Positions 1 through 8,381 are shown, counted from the stretch's first letter. The stretch is DNA of 35,014 nucleotides from RUG11237 sp045126515 (GCA_045126515.1 JBGVOM010000202.1:1-35014), one strand, 5' to 3'. Program-made: numbers and translations. The notes: a model not told the origin generated them from the sequence alone.

Positions 1-1139
1 AAGAAAAAAATCCAACAGATTTACCCCTTGTATCCGGTGGAATTGGTTTCTTTTCTTATGACTACGGAAGAACATTTGAACAGATAAAAACCAAACACAC
101 CAAACAAGATTCCATGCCGGATGTAATTCTTGCCTTTTATGACTGCTTTTTCATTGAAGATACCCAAACACAGGAACTGTATCTTATTGCAAACGGAAAA
201 CTACAGAATCCAGAAAAAAGCATTGCACAAATGCAGAAATTATTAGATACCGTGCAAAAAAAATCTTATAAAAAATGCTCCAAAGATATCTCTTATCCTC
301 ACTTAGAACTAGCAGAAGTGGAGCATCTGACAGAGAAACATGTTTCAAAAGAATCTTATCAAAAGGCAATCTGGCAGGTGATAGAATATATTGTAAAAGG
401 ACATATCTATGTTATGAACCTGACACAGCAGCTTACCGTTCACAGCACCCGCCCTCCCTACCAGGTATTTCAAAGACTGCAGCAGCATAATCCGTCACCC
501 TTTTCCGCTTATCTAAACTATGAAGAAGGAGAAATCATCAGTGCCTCTCCAGAGCGTTTTCTTCGCATTCAAAATGGTAAAATAGAAACAAGACCAATCA
601 AAGGAACAAGAAAACGCGGAAATACAGATGCAGAAGACTTGATTTTAAAAGCAGAATTACAAAACTCGGAAAAGGATAAAAGCGAACTTCTAATGATTGT
701 AGATTTAGAACGCAACGACTTAAACAGGGTATGTGAACCCGGAAGCGTACAGGTAACAGAATTATTTCAGTTAGAAACATATGCAACCGTATTTCACCTG
801 ATTTCCAACATTGTGGGCACTCTTAGAAACGATGTGGATGTAGTAGATGTACTGCATGCAACTTTTCCGGGCGGTTCCATAACCGGAGCACCAAAGGTGC
901 GGGCAATGGAGATTATTGACGAACTCGAAAGCGTGCCACGTGGTATATACACCGGTATCCTTGGCTATATTTCCCTGAATGGTGACTGTGATTTTAATAT
1001 TGCCATTCGCACTGCACTGCACCAAAATGAAAGCTACCATATTGGAGTGGGAGGCGGTATTACTTATGAATCCGATACGGATTTTGAATATGAAGAAACC
1101 CTTCAGAAAGCCAAAGCACTTGTGGAAGCAATCCTGTAA
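1..1139 (+). CDS. pabB: aminodeoxychorismate synthase component I, 3' part (5' end outside window)
   Basis: PabB converts chorismate plus ammonia or glutamine nitrogen to 4-amino-4-deoxychorismate for folate synthesis. The frame is open from base 3, and the residues before the first internal Met include the GGIGFFSYDYGR stretch typical of the PabB/TrpE N-terminal domain. The gene therefore begins before the window and the Met at 114 is not the start. The chorismate-binding core is complete: SPERFL, then PIKGTRKRG (the PIKGT motif, whose Lys is typical of PabB, where TrpE has PIAGT), DLERNDLNRV, FPGGSITGAPK and IGVGGGI. It ends 25 nt before pabC, its expected partner, so the two are probably one operon. 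A cytosolic pab(A)BC folate unit is the natural reading. TrpE is unlikely because of PIKGT and the pabC neighbour. Confidence 0.93.
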   Translation, partial: EKNPTDLPLVSGGIGFFSYDYGRTFEQIKTKHTKQDSMPDVILAFYDCFFIEDTQTQELYLIANGKLQNPEKSIAQMQKLLDTVQKKSYKKCSKDISYPHLELAEVEHLTEKHVSKESYQKAIWQVIEYIVKGHIYVMNLTQQLTVHSTRPPYQVFQRLQQHNPSPFSAYLNYEEGEIISASPERFLRIQNGKIETRPIKGTRKRGNTDAEDLILKAELQNSEKDKSELLMIVDLERNDLNRVCEPGSVQVTELFQLETYATVFHLISNIVGTLRNDVDVVDVLHATFPGGSITGAPKVRAMEIIDELESVPRGIYTGILGYISLNGDCDFNIAIRTALHQNESYHIGVGGGITYESDTDFEYEETLQKAKALVEAIL

Positions 1140-1164
1140 CGTTTAGGAAAGGAACGATAAACAT

Positions 1165-1941
1165 ATGAATGCAGATAAGAAAATCATTACTTTAGATAAC
1201 GGATATTCTTTTGGTATGGGGATTTTCGAAACAATCGCAGTAGAAAAGGGACAACCTCTCTTTTTATCATGGCATTTAGAACGAATGGAGAAAGGTCTGG
1301 AAACCCTAGACATTTCCAAAAAAGATTTTCTTGAACAGGCAATACCTGAGAAACTAGAACAATATTTAAAGGAACATCCTATGGAACATGGTGTATTAAA
1401 AATTATGGCATCCGAAAGTAACTTTATTCTTACCACCAGAGAAAATCCATATACGGATGCCGATTACAAAAAAGGATTCCGCTTGGATATCAGCCGTGTT
1501 TTCCGTAATGAAACCTCACCATTTACCTACATAAAATCCTTTCATTATGGCGATAATCTGTTAGAAAAAAGAAAAGCGAAACAAAACAACTATGACGAAA
1601 CCCTGTTTCTAAATTCAAAGGGGCAGATTACCGAAACCAGTGCCAGCAATATTTTCTTTGTAAAAGGCAAAAGAATTTATACCCCTTCCGTGGAATGCGG
1701 ACTGTTGGACGGGATTGTGAGAAGGTATGTGAAAGAAAACTATGATGTACAGGAAACGATAATAACACCACAAGAAATCAAAAATTTTGAGGAAGCGTTT
1801 CTTACCAATTCTCTTATGGGGATTATGCCGGTGGTATCTATTGAAGATTATACATTCCCGACAAGAACATGTGCAGACAGTCTGCTTACCGCTTATCACA
1901 TTGCCAAATACCATCCCCAAAAGCAGGTTCGTATTTACTAA
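1165..1941 (+). CDS. pabC: aminodeoxychorismate lyase (class IV PLP aminotransferase fold)
   Basis: PabC releases pyruvate from aminodeoxychorismate to give p-aminobenzoate. The 258-residue product has the class IV PLP-enzyme pattern: FGMGIFETI near the N-terminus, an IKSFHYGDNL segment holding the likely PLP lysine, then DETLFLNSKGQITETSASNIFF and the GLLDGIVRRYV phosphate-binding region. It is slightly short at the N-terminus compared with usual PabC proteins (about 270 residues), because the first beta strand normally before the D.G..FG motif is minimal. The start has an upstream AGGAAAGGA ribosome binding site. It lies 25 nt after pabB. A branched-chain or D-amino-acid aminotransferase is possible on fold alone, but the pabB neighbour makes PabC much more likely. 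Confidence 0.88.
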   Translation: MNADKKIITLDNGYSFGMGIFETIAVEKGQPLFLSWHLERMEKGLETLDISKKDFLEQAIPEKLEQYLKEHPMEHGVLKIMASESNFILTTRENPYTDADYKKGFRLDISRVFRNETSPFTYIKSFHYGDNLLEKRKAKQNNYDETLFLNSKGQITETSASNIFFVKGKRIYTPSVECGLLDGIVRRYVKENYDVQETIITPQEIKNFEEAFLTNSLMGIMPVVSIEDYTFPTRTCADSLLTAYHIAKYHPQKQVRIY

Positions 1942-1977
1942 ACAGGTGCAGACATTTGAATATAAACTTCTTAGAAA

Positions 1978-2000
1978 GGGCGGTTTGCATTAAACCGCCC
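1978..2000. terminator. shared hairpin between convergent pabC and CBM21-like gene
   Basis: A perfect 9-bp stem GGGCGGTTT / AAACCGCCC with a 5-nt loop lies between the two convergent stop codons. On the minus strand it is followed by CTTTCT. On the plus strand there is no T run. It probably ends transcripts from both sides, with the better T tract serving the minus-strand gene. Confidence 0.7.
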
Positions 2001-2014
2001 AAATAAGCTTGTAA

Positions 2015-2767
2015 TTAAAATATCATATAAAAATTCTTATCAAAGTTTGCACCAAAGTTATTATCCCAGTATGTCTGACCATTTACTTCATAACTTATGC
2101 AATAATGGAATGAGTCCATTTTGTCTGCATCCAAATTTAAGGCAACACTCCAAACTTCGGTATCAATATCGGTATCTGTTCGTGTATATTGATAACTTAA
2201 GTTCACGTCTTGATAAGTAGCCCAGTTATCCTGAGTATATCTTACCTTTACCACTTTGGCATAAGCCAGATTTTTAACATTAACCCGGATATTATAGGAA
2301 GAAGGAATCTGAGAGTATGAACGTGCAGCTCTTACATTAGCCTGTCCAAAAACATCATAACAGGAATAATTATCACCATTATTATTATCCCAATAAGTCT
2401 GACCATCACCTACATATTTAATAGAATACTGACCTACATTAGTACCGAAAATGGTAGCTTTCCAGATTTCAGTATTTGCATCCAGTTTTGTAACATAAGT
2501 TGCTGCAGTATCTTCCCAACTGCCAGCATAAGTCCTGTGATGAACATAAACTGCTTTGTTGGCAGCACTGGATGCATCAACCTGAATATACACACTATAT
2601 TGTATAGAACCTCGATAAGACCCTTTCATATCACAGCAATACATTTTCACCGGGCTATTGGCAGCTTTTACCACAACTGTGGTGGGTGATACAGCAAATA
2701 CACTAAATATCATAGCAAACACCATTATGATTGCGGATAATTTTTTCATTGCATTATGTAGCTTCAT
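2015..2767 (-). CDS. secreted protein with two CBM21-like carbohydrate-binding repeats, no catalytic domain
   Basis: The 250-residue product starts with a signal peptide (KK, then a hydrophobic stretch SAIIMVFAMIFSVFAV, cut probably after VKA near residue 35). Two related modules follow, roughly residues 38-140 and 155-250. Each ends in the same signature, GQTYWDNNNGDNY and GQTYWDNNFGANF. The second also has VRYTQDNWATY. The YWDNN.G.N ending and the VRYT.DNW strand are hallmarks of CBM21-type starch/glycogen-binding domains. No enzyme domain, cell-wall anchor or sortase motif is visible. It has its own promoter and an AAGGAG ribosome binding site, and faces away from mutY. A secreted starch-binding accessory protein is the inference. 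The family call rests on motif recognition only. Confidence 0.7.
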   Translation of the reverse strand: MKLHNAMKKLSAIIMVFAMIFSVFAVSPTTVVVKAANSPVKMYCCDMKGSYRGSIQYSVYIQVDASSAANKAVYVHHRTYAGSWEDTAATYVTKLDANTEIWKATIFGTNVGQYSIKYVGDGQTYWDNNNGDNYSCYDVFGQANVRAARSYSQIPSSYNIRVNVKNLAYAKVVKVRYTQDNWATYQDVNLSYQYTRTDTDIDTEVWSVALNLDADKMDSFHYCISYEVNGQTYWDNNFGANFDKNFYMIF

Positions 2768-2815
2768 AATTTACAACTCCTTTTTCATTATTTTTGTTAT
2801 TTTAATTTTAGTTTC

Positions 2816-2829
2816 TGTAAGTACTTACA
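2816..2829. promoter_or_regulatory. 14-bp perfect palindrome at the CBM21-like gene start site (candidate operator)
   Basis: TGTAAGTACTTACA is a perfect palindrome about 6 nt downstream of the -10 box of the CBM21-like gene promoter, so it would cover +1 to +14. A repressor bound here would block initiation. The core TAAGTACTTA recurs at the promoter of the kinase-like/nitrilase operon (33233-33244). Confidence 0.5.
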
Positions 2830-2835
2830 CTATAG

Positions 2836-2864
2836 ACGATACTATGCCTTTACCGTTTAGTCAA
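2836..2864 (-). promoter_or_regulatory. sigma-A-type promoter for the CBM21-like gene
   Basis: On the minus strand TTGACT is followed after 17 nt by TATCGT. The start site would be near 2829, about 60 nt before the start codon. The -35 is close to consensus and the -10 is moderate. Confidence 0.55.
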
Positions 2865-3055
2865 TGTCGAAAAAAGTAAGATGACATTTTACGACATAGT
2901 CAATGCACCAAAAAACGACTAAATACTACAAATAACCTGAAAGCACAAACGGTACTTATTCAGAAGCTTTTCATTATTTACCTGTAAAAATCTATTTTTA
3001 AAACCAGTAATTCTATGATAAAATAAAGCAATATAACTAGGAGAGAGGAAAATAA

Positions 3056-4135
3056 ATGTTAAAAGATTTTAATTTGACAATCATCATAGAACCGTTATTG
3101 TCATGGTTTTCAGAAAATGCAAGAGTCCTGCCGTGGCGGGAAACACCTACGCCCTACAGAGTGTGGGTTTCTGAGATTATGCTGCAGCAGACCAGAGTAG
3201 AATCTGTAAAACCTTATTTTGAACGTTTTACGACAAGCCTGCCGGATGTAAAAAGTCTTGCCGAATGTGAAGAAGAGAAGTTATTAAAGCTTTGGGAAGG
3301 TTTAGGCTATTACAACCGGGTCAGGAATATGCAGACAGCGGCACAAACCATTATGAAAGACTATCATGGAAAACTTCCTGAAAGCTACGAAGAACTTTTG
3401 AAATTAAAAGGTATTGGTCACTATACCGCTGGTGCTATTGCTTCCATTGCTTATGGAAAAGCAGTTCCGGCAGTGGATGGCAATGTACTAAGAGTAATTA
3501 CCAGGGTAAGTGCAGATGATTCTGATATTATGAAAGACTCTGTGAAAAGAGAAATGGAACAGGCATTAGCAAAAATTATGCCCAAAAACCATGCCAGTGA
3601 TTTTAATCAGGCATTAATGGAACTGGGTGCTAAAGTTTGTATTCCCAATGGAGAACCATTATGCCACCAGTGTCCCTGGACAGATTTTTGCGAAGCCAGA
3701 AAACAAAATCGTTGGAAGGAACTTCCTGTAAAAAAGAAAACTTTAAAGCGGAAAATAGAGCAGCGAACGGTCTTTGTCATCCGAAAGGAAAATGCTATTG
3801 TATTAAACAAACGCCCTAAAAAAGGACTACTTGCGGGACTTTATGAGTTTCCAAATGTCACTGGATATATGACAGAAGAAGAAGCTCTTAATTGGATTAA
3901 AAACCAAAAATTAATGCCACTAAAAATTCTTCCGCTACAGGATGCAAAGCATATTTTCTCCCATATTGAATGGCATATGAAGGGATATATGGTATGGATA
4001 GATGAACTGGCAGAAGAAAACAGTGATTTTCTTTTTGTTGAACTAGAAGAATCCCAGAAAAAATATCCCATACCAACAGCATTTTCTGCTTACACAAAAC
4101 ACATGAATATGAAGCTTGGCAGACCTCAAAGCTGA
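3056..4135 (+). CDS. mutY: A/G-specific adenine DNA glycosylase
   Basis: MutY removes adenine mispaired with 8-oxoguanine. The 359-residue protein has the full architecture. The N-terminal HhH-GPD glycosylase domain has PWR.TPTPYRVWVSEIMLQQTRV with catalytic Glu40, the helix-hairpin-helix LKGIGHYTAGAI, and catalytic Asp141 in VDGNVLRV. A [4Fe-4S] loop follows with Cys195, 203, 206 and 212 (C-x7-C-x2-C-x5-C). The C-terminal part (about 230-350) is the MutT-like 8-oxoG recognition domain, with the NKRPKKGLLAGLYEFPN stretch. The start has GGAGAGAGG upstream. It appears to be a single-gene unit, with the long hairpin repeat directly downstream. Length and motifs are normal for the family. Confidence 0.95.
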   Translation: MLKDFNLTIIIEPLLSWFSENARVLPWRETPTPYRVWVSEIMLQQTRVESVKPYFERFTTSLPDVKSLAECEEEKLLKLWEGLGYYNRVRNMQTAAQTIMKDYHGKLPESYEELLKLKGIGHYTAGAIASIAYGKAVPAVDGNVLRVITRVSADDSDIMKDSVKREMEQALAKIMPKNHASDFNQALMELGAKVCIPNGEPLCHQCPWTDFCEARKQNRWKELPVKKKTLKRKIEQRTVFVIRKENAIVLNKRPKKGLLAGLYEFPNVTGYMTEEEALNWIKNQKLMPLKILPLQDAKHIFSHIEWHMKGYMVWIDELAEENSDFLFVELEESQKKYPIPTAFSAYTKHMNMKLGRPQS

Positions 4136-4179
4136 TTTATTAAATCATATCACTTCATACTTATCGTGTTCGAAGAACA

Positions 4180-4364
4180 GCTCATAAGTGCTGCAAATTC
4201 TTTCTTAAAAGGCAATTTAAGAGGCGTTCTTAGCGAACGCAAAATCCACTGTTTAGGGTGACTTAGGCGTGACAGCCTTCTGGAACGTCTTAGTCGCCCT
4301 TGACAGTTAGTTCGCATTCGCGTTGCCTCTGCCTTTCAAGGAAGAATTTGCAGCACTTATGAGC
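4180..4364. repeat. 185-nt long imperfect palindrome (MITE-like repeat or structured RNA)
   Basis: The outer arms 4180-4214 and 4330-4364 match as inverted repeats at 33 of 35 positions. The inner arms 4248-4270 and 4285-4307 also pair (18 of 23 identical as inverted repeat, 21 of 23 counting G-U), leaving a 14-nt loop. GAGGC/GCCTC (4221-4225 / 4325-4329) continues the stem, and a small local hairpin GCGTTC/GAACGC lies at 4224-4240. Several differences between arms keep G-U pairing. The right end and its flank recur at 17062-17104. No T run follows, so it is not a standard terminator, and no ORF is present. It could be a non-autonomous palindromic element or an RNA. Confidence 0.75.
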
Positions 4365-4423
4365 GTCCTTCCAACCAATAAGACTCAACTGTTATGATTT
4401 AAGAAATAACTTCACAGAAACTA

Positions 4424-4452
4424 TTGACTTTCTAAAAAATAAGTGGTAATCT
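4424..4452 (+). promoter_or_regulatory. promoter for the leuA T-box transcript
   Basis: TTGACT is followed after 17 nt by TAATCT, with transcription expected to begin near 4459, just ahead of the T-box Stem I region. Position and spacing fit the leader that follows. Confidence 0.6.
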
Positions 4453-4458
4453 ATACAA

Positions 4459-4748
4459 GAATAAAAAAGCAAAAGGCAACGAAAAGGAATAGTAAATTAT
4501 AATTTGATTTCAGAAAGCTGTTGGTTGATGTGAAACAGTAGAGAATTATTTTTGAACTCGCCTTGGAGCCGCTGCCCCAAATGTTTGCAAAGTAGGCGCA
4601 GACGGAAGCCCACCGTTACAAGGGAAAGATATAGAACAGGCATTATGGTTTGTAAAGTATCTAGTGAGTGTGTGATTTATCACAAATTGAAGTGGTACCG
4701 CGTAGGATTATACCTTCGTCTTCGAAAAAAGAAGACGAAGGTTTTTTT
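4459..4748 (+). promoter_or_regulatory. T-box leader, leucine specifier (CUC), with terminator
   Basis: T-box RNAs bind uncharged tRNA and switch off a downstream terminator. The leader ends in the conserved T-box sequence AGTGGTACCGCG (4691-4702), whose TGG pairs with the tRNA acceptor end. A terminator follows at once: CCTTCGTCTTC / GAAGACGAAGG (about 4712-4742) and seven T. Upstream, the Stem I segment contains GAA-CTC-GCC, and CTC at 4557-4559 is the likely specifier codon, read by tRNA-Leu. This agrees with leuA downstream. Leader limits are approximate because the 5' end is inferred from the promoter. Confidence 0.9.
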
Positions 4749-4775
4749 GTGGACAATAAGTCAGGAGGAAAAGCT

Positions 4776-6434
4776 ATGAAAAATTTTGAAAAGTATACCA
4801 GAGGTTATTTTTTACCACCAGAACCTTGCTTTGAATGGACAAAGAAAGATTATATTGAAAAGGCTCCAATCTGGTGCAGTGTTGATTTAAGAGATGGCAA
4901 TCAGGCATTAATTGTACCGATGAGCTTAGAGCAGAAAATTGAATTCTTTAAATTGTTAGTAGAAATAGGCTTTAAAGAAATCGAAATCGGTTTCCCTGCA
5001 GCTTCTGAAACAGAATATGAATTTGCCAGAGCCTTAATTGAACAAAACTTAATCCCTGATGATGTAACCATTCAGGTTTTAACTCAGGCAAGAGAGCATA
5101 TTATCAAGAAAACTTTCGAAGCTTTAAAGGGATGCAAACATGCAGTAGTACACTTATACAACTCTACCTCTGTAGCCCAGAGAGAGCAGGTATTTAAAAA
5201 GTCTAAGGAAGAAATCTTAAATCTTGCCGTAGACGGTGCTAAAATGTTAAAGGATTTGGCTGAAAAAACAGAAGGAAACTTCTTGTTTGAATACAGCCCG
5301 GAAAGTTTCCACGGAACAGAAGTGGAATATGCATTAGAGGTATGTAATGCAGTGTTAGATGTATGGCAGCCAACACCGGAGAAAAAGGTTATTATCAATC
5401 TTCCGGCAACGGTCGAAACAGCGATGCCACACATCTATGCAAGTCAGATCGAATATATGTCAACTCACATGAAATACAGAGAAAATGTAATTCTGTCCTT
5501 ACATCCACACAACGACAGAGCTTGTGGCGTTGCAGATGCTGAGTTAGGTGTTTTAGCAGGTGCTGACAGAATCGAAGGAACCTTATTTGGAAACGGAGAA
5601 CGTACCGGTAATGTAGATATTATTGCATTAGCAATGAATATGTACTCCTATGGAGTGGATCCTGAATTGGATTTCTCAGATATGCCGAAAATCTGTGAAT
5701 TATACGAAAGAGTTACCCAGATGCCTGTGAACCCTCGAAACCCATACAGCGGAGCCTTGGTATTCGCAGCGTTCTCAGGAAGTCATCAGGATGCCATAGC
5801 CAAAGGTATGCAGTGGAGAAACGATTTTGATCAGGAACACTGGACAGTACCTTATTTACCAATCGATCCTCAGGATGTGGGAAGAAGCTATGATGCTGAT
5901 GTAATCCGAATCAACAGCCAGTCCGGTAAAGGTGGAGTAGGATATATCTTAGAGCAGAAGTATGGTTTACATATGCCTGCAAAACTTCGCGAAGCTATGG
6001 GATATGCGGCAAAAGATGTATCAGACCATAAACACAAGGAATTATCTCCGGAAGAAATTTACGATATTTTCTTAAAAACTTTTGTGGATGTAAAACAGCC
6101 AATGGACATCACAGAATGCCATTTCAAACAGGAAAATGGCATTACCACCACAGTTTCCAGCGTGAAAAACGGAGAAAAATCCGAAACAACTGCCATTGGA
6201 AACGGAAGATTAGACGCTGTCAGCAATGCCTTAAAACAGTGCTATGGATACAAATATAAAATTGCAACCTATCAGGAACACGCATTAGAACAGGGTTCTG
6301 ACTCAAAAGCAATTGCTTATGTAGGAATTAACTACGATGATGATAAGACAGCATGGGGCTGCAGCATTGATGCTGATATTATCAGGGCTTCCATTGATGC
6401 ATTGGTAACTGCCATCAATAACGCGTTTCACTAA
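4776..6434 (+). CDS. leuA: 2-isopropylmalate synthase (long, LeuA type 2 form)
   Basis: LeuA condenses acetyl-CoA and 2-oxoisovalerate, the first committed step of leucine synthesis. The start is the ATG at 4776, preceded by AGGAGG. An in-frame upstream ATG at 4668 lies inside the T-box RNA and is rejected. The 552-residue length fits the longer LeuA subfamily. Catalytic HMGL-like TIM-barrel motifs are present: VDLRDGNQAL near residue 36, SLHPHNDRACGVA (metal-binding HxH type), and GNGERTGNVD. The C-terminal quarter (about 430-552) looks like the leucine-binding allosteric domain. No leuBCD genes are next to it, so this is a solitary leuA controlled by tRNA-Leu charging and probably by leucine feedback. 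Confidence 0.94.
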   Translation: MKNFEKYTRGYFLPPEPCFEWTKKDYIEKAPIWCSVDLRDGNQALIVPMSLEQKIEFFKLLVEIGFKEIEIGFPAASETEYEFARALIEQNLIPDDVTIQVLTQAREHIIKKTFEALKGCKHAVVHLYNSTSVAQREQVFKKSKEEILNLAVDGAKMLKDLAEKTEGNFLFEYSPESFHGTEVEYALEVCNAVLDVWQPTPEKKVIINLPATVETAMPHIYASQIEYMSTHMKYRENVILSLHPHNDRACGVADAELGVLAGADRIEGTLFGNGERTGNVDIIALAMNMYSYGVDPELDFSDMPKICELYERVTQMPVNPRNPYSGALVFAAFSGSHQDAIAKGMQWRNDFDQEHWTVPYLPIDPQDVGRSYDADVIRINSQSGKGGVGYILEQKYGLHMPAKLREAMGYAAKDVSDHKHKELSPEEIYDIFLKTFVDVKQPMDITECHFKQENGITTTVSSVKNGEKSETTAIGNGRLDAVSNALKQCYGYKYKIATYQEHALEQGSDSKAIAYVGINYDDDKTAWGCSIDADIIRASIDALVTAINNAFH

Positions 6435-6488
6435 TTTTAGCAGGTGAAAAAAGCTTCGTTTTCTTACACAAAGAAAAATTAGATTTTA

Positions 6489-6494
6489 TATAAT
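6489..6494 (+). promoter_or_regulatory. possible upstream -10 box (TATAAT) for the SulP gene
   Basis: A perfect TATAAT lies in a very AT-rich stretch after leuA. The best -35 (TTACAC, about 19 nt upstream) is poor. It matters because a transcript starting here would include the left arm of the inverted repeat 6530-6626. Confidence 0.3.
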
Positions 6495-6529
6495 TTTTAT
6501 TAATTTTTCATAAAAATAAAAAAAGTATA

Positions 6530-6626
6530 AAGACCTCCTTGAAAAATGTCGAAATTAGGACTATGATAAAAAATTGTCAAGCGTTTTTTATTGAAATCTA
6601 TGAATTGACATATTTCAGGAGGTCTT
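6530..6626 (+). promoter_or_regulatory. inverted repeat pairing the SulP ribosome binding site with an upstream anti-SD, spanning a promoter
   Basis: AAGACCTCCTTGAAA (6530-6544) is complementary to TTTCAGGAGGTCTT (6613-6626) over 14 pairs with one bulged base. The right arm contains the AGGAGG ribosome binding site of the SulP gene. A TTGAAA-17-TATGAT promoter (6539-6567) overlaps the left arm. If transcription starts there, the left arm is not in the RNA and the dyad would be a DNA operator. If it starts further up, the pairing would mask the ribosome binding site. Confidence 0.5.
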
Positions 6627-6634
6627 AAATAATT

Positions 6635-8323
6635 ATGGAAAAACTAAAGCCAAAATTGTTTTCTGTTATGAAAACATATTCCAAAGAGCAGTTTATTAAG
6701 GATGTGATTGCAGGTATTATCGTAGCGATTATTGCTCTGCCGTTATCCATTGCCCTTGCTCTTGCTTCCGGCGTAAATCCGGAAAGAGGTATTTATACTG
6801 CCATTGTAGCAGGATTTGTAATTTCTTTCTTAGGTGGAAGCCGTGTCCAGATATCCGGTCCAACCGCAGCCTTTGCATCCATCGTAGCAGGGATTGTGGC
6901 AAGAAACGGGATGGACGGATTAATTGTTGCAACAATCTTAGCAGGTATTATGCTGATTATCATGGGTATCTGCCGCTTTGGTAGTTTAATTAAGTATATT
7001 CCTTATACGATTACTACCGGATTTACCTCAGGAATTGCTATAACCATTGCCATTGGTCAGGTAAAGGATTTCCTTGGACTGACCATTGAAGGTTCTCCAA
7101 TCGAAACCTTAGAGAAAGCAGAAGCTGCCATTAAGGGACTCCCAACCATTAACTGGTATGCATTTTTTGTGGGAGCTGTTTCTCTTGCCATTTTAATTTT
7201 ATGGCCAAAGCTTACTGAAAAGCTTCCGGCATCCAAGGTCACAAAAGTGTTAGCAACCATTCCACCATCATTAATCGTGGTAATTGTTTCCGTACTTATG
7301 GTTTCCCTTGGAAATCTTCCGGTAAATACCATTGGAAGTTTGTATGAAATTTCTAATAAATTACCTGTACCACATATCCCGGAAACCAACTTTGCCATGG
7401 TAAAAAATGTAATGTCTGATGCATTTACCATTGCAATTTTAGCAGGAATCGAATCCTTATTATCTTGTGTGGTATCCGATGGTATGATTGGTTCTAGACA
7501 TCGTTCTAACATGGAGTTGGTAGCGCAAGGAGCCGGAAACGTTGCATCTGCATTATTTGGTGGTATTCCTGCCACAGGAGCTATTGCAAGAACTGCCGCC
7601 AACGTAAAAAATGGCGGACGTACACCGATTGCAGGTATGGTTCATGCCATCACTCTGGTACTGGTATTAGTAGTATTAATGCCATATGCTGCATTAATTC
7701 CAATGCCTGCCATTGCAGCCATTCTTTTCATGGTTGCTTACAATATGAGTGAATGGAGAGCCTTTATAGACTTGATTAAAACTGCACCAAAAAGTGATAT
7801 TATTGTTTTGGTTACAACTTTTGTTTTAACTGTGGTATTTGACTTAGTAGTAGCAATTGAAATTGGTGTGGTATTAGCAGCAATCCTCTTTATGAAGCGT
7901 ATGAGCGACGTTGCTGATGTACATGGTTGGAAATATATTGGAGCTAACGATGCGTTTGATGAAGATGTAGATCCTGACAGTATTAATTTAAGAAAGGTTC
8001 CGGAAAACACTCTCGTTTACGAAATCTCCGGACCAATGTTCTTTGCAGCAGCAGATAAATTTCTCCAAATTGGCATTGAGCCTGGAAAAAATGTAGTGAT
8101 TCTTCGAATGAGAAGTGTTCCTGCAATGGATGTAACTGCATTACATTCTCTTGAGAAATTTTATGCAAAATGTACCAAGAGCAATATTACCCTGCTTCTT
8201 TCCCATGTGGAAGAACAGCCATACAATATGATGAAACACGCAGGTTTCGTAGACAGGGTAGGAGAAGAAAATTTCTGTGCCCATATCGATGACGCTCTGG
8301 CAAGGGCTGAAAGCTTGAAATAA
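6635..8323 (+). CDS. SulP family anion permease with C-terminal STAS domain
   Basis: SulP (SLC26-type) proteins carry sulfate, bicarbonate, dicarboxylates or other anions across the membrane. The 562-residue product has the family opening FIKDVIAGIIVAIIALPLSIALALASG, the signature GGSRVQISGPTAAF, and about a dozen hydrophobic segments through residue 430. A cytosolic STAS domain follows (about 450-560), with the VVILRMRSVPAMDVTALHSLEKF core. Length is normal. The gene stands alone, with its own promoter candidates and a strong terminator 23 nt after the stop. The substrate cannot be told from the sequence. Calling it a sulfate transporter would be a guess, since no sulfur-assimilation genes are near. 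Confidence 0.9.
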   Translation: MEKLKPKLFSVMKTYSKEQFIKDVIAGIIVAIIALPLSIALALASGVNPERGIYTAIVAGFVISFLGGSRVQISGPTAAFASIVAGIVARNGMDGLIVATILAGIMLIIMGICRFGSLIKYIPYTITTGFTSGIAITIAIGQVKDFLGLTIEGSPIETLEKAEAAIKGLPTINWYAFFVGAVSLAILILWPKLTEKLPASKVTKVLATIPPSLIVVIVSVLMVSLGNLPVNTIGSLYEISNKLPVPHIPETNFAMVKNVMSDAFTIAILAGIESLLSCVVSDGMIGSRHRSNMELVAQGAGNVASALFGGIPATGAIARTAANVKNGGRTPIAGMVHAITLVLVLVVLMPYAALIPMPAIAAILFMVAYNMSEWRAFIDLIKTAPKSDIIVLVTTFVLTVVFDLVVAIEIGVVLAAILFMKRMSDVADVHGWKYIGANDAFDEDVDPDSINLRKVPENTLVYEISGPMFFAAADKFLQIGIEPGKNVVILRMRSVPAMDVTALHSLEKFYAKCTKSNITLLLSHVEEQPYNMMKHAGFVDRVGEENFCAHIDDALARAESLK

Positions 8324-8345
8324 AAATTTAGAAATGATATACTAT

Positions 8346-8381
8346 GGACGATGTGCTTATTTTGGCAACATCGTCCTTTTT
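8346..8381 (+). terminator. intrinsic terminator after the SulP gene
   Basis: A perfect 9-bp stem GGACGATGT / ACATCGTCC with a 13-nt loop is followed by five T. Confidence 0.9.

Noticed and set aside
4136..4458. Protein-coding gene or tRNA between mutY and the T-box
   Set aside because: No frame with a ribosome binding site and no cloverleaf; the region is explained by the long palindrome.
4668..4775. Upstream in-frame ATG for leuA, adding 36 residues
   Set aside because: The extra codons lie inside the T-box and its terminator; the AGGAGG site and family N-terminus point to the ATG at 4776.
6435..6480. Terminator directly after leuA
   Set aside because: GTGAAAAAAGC / GTTTTCTTACAC pairs poorly and is not followed by a clear T run after a stable stem.
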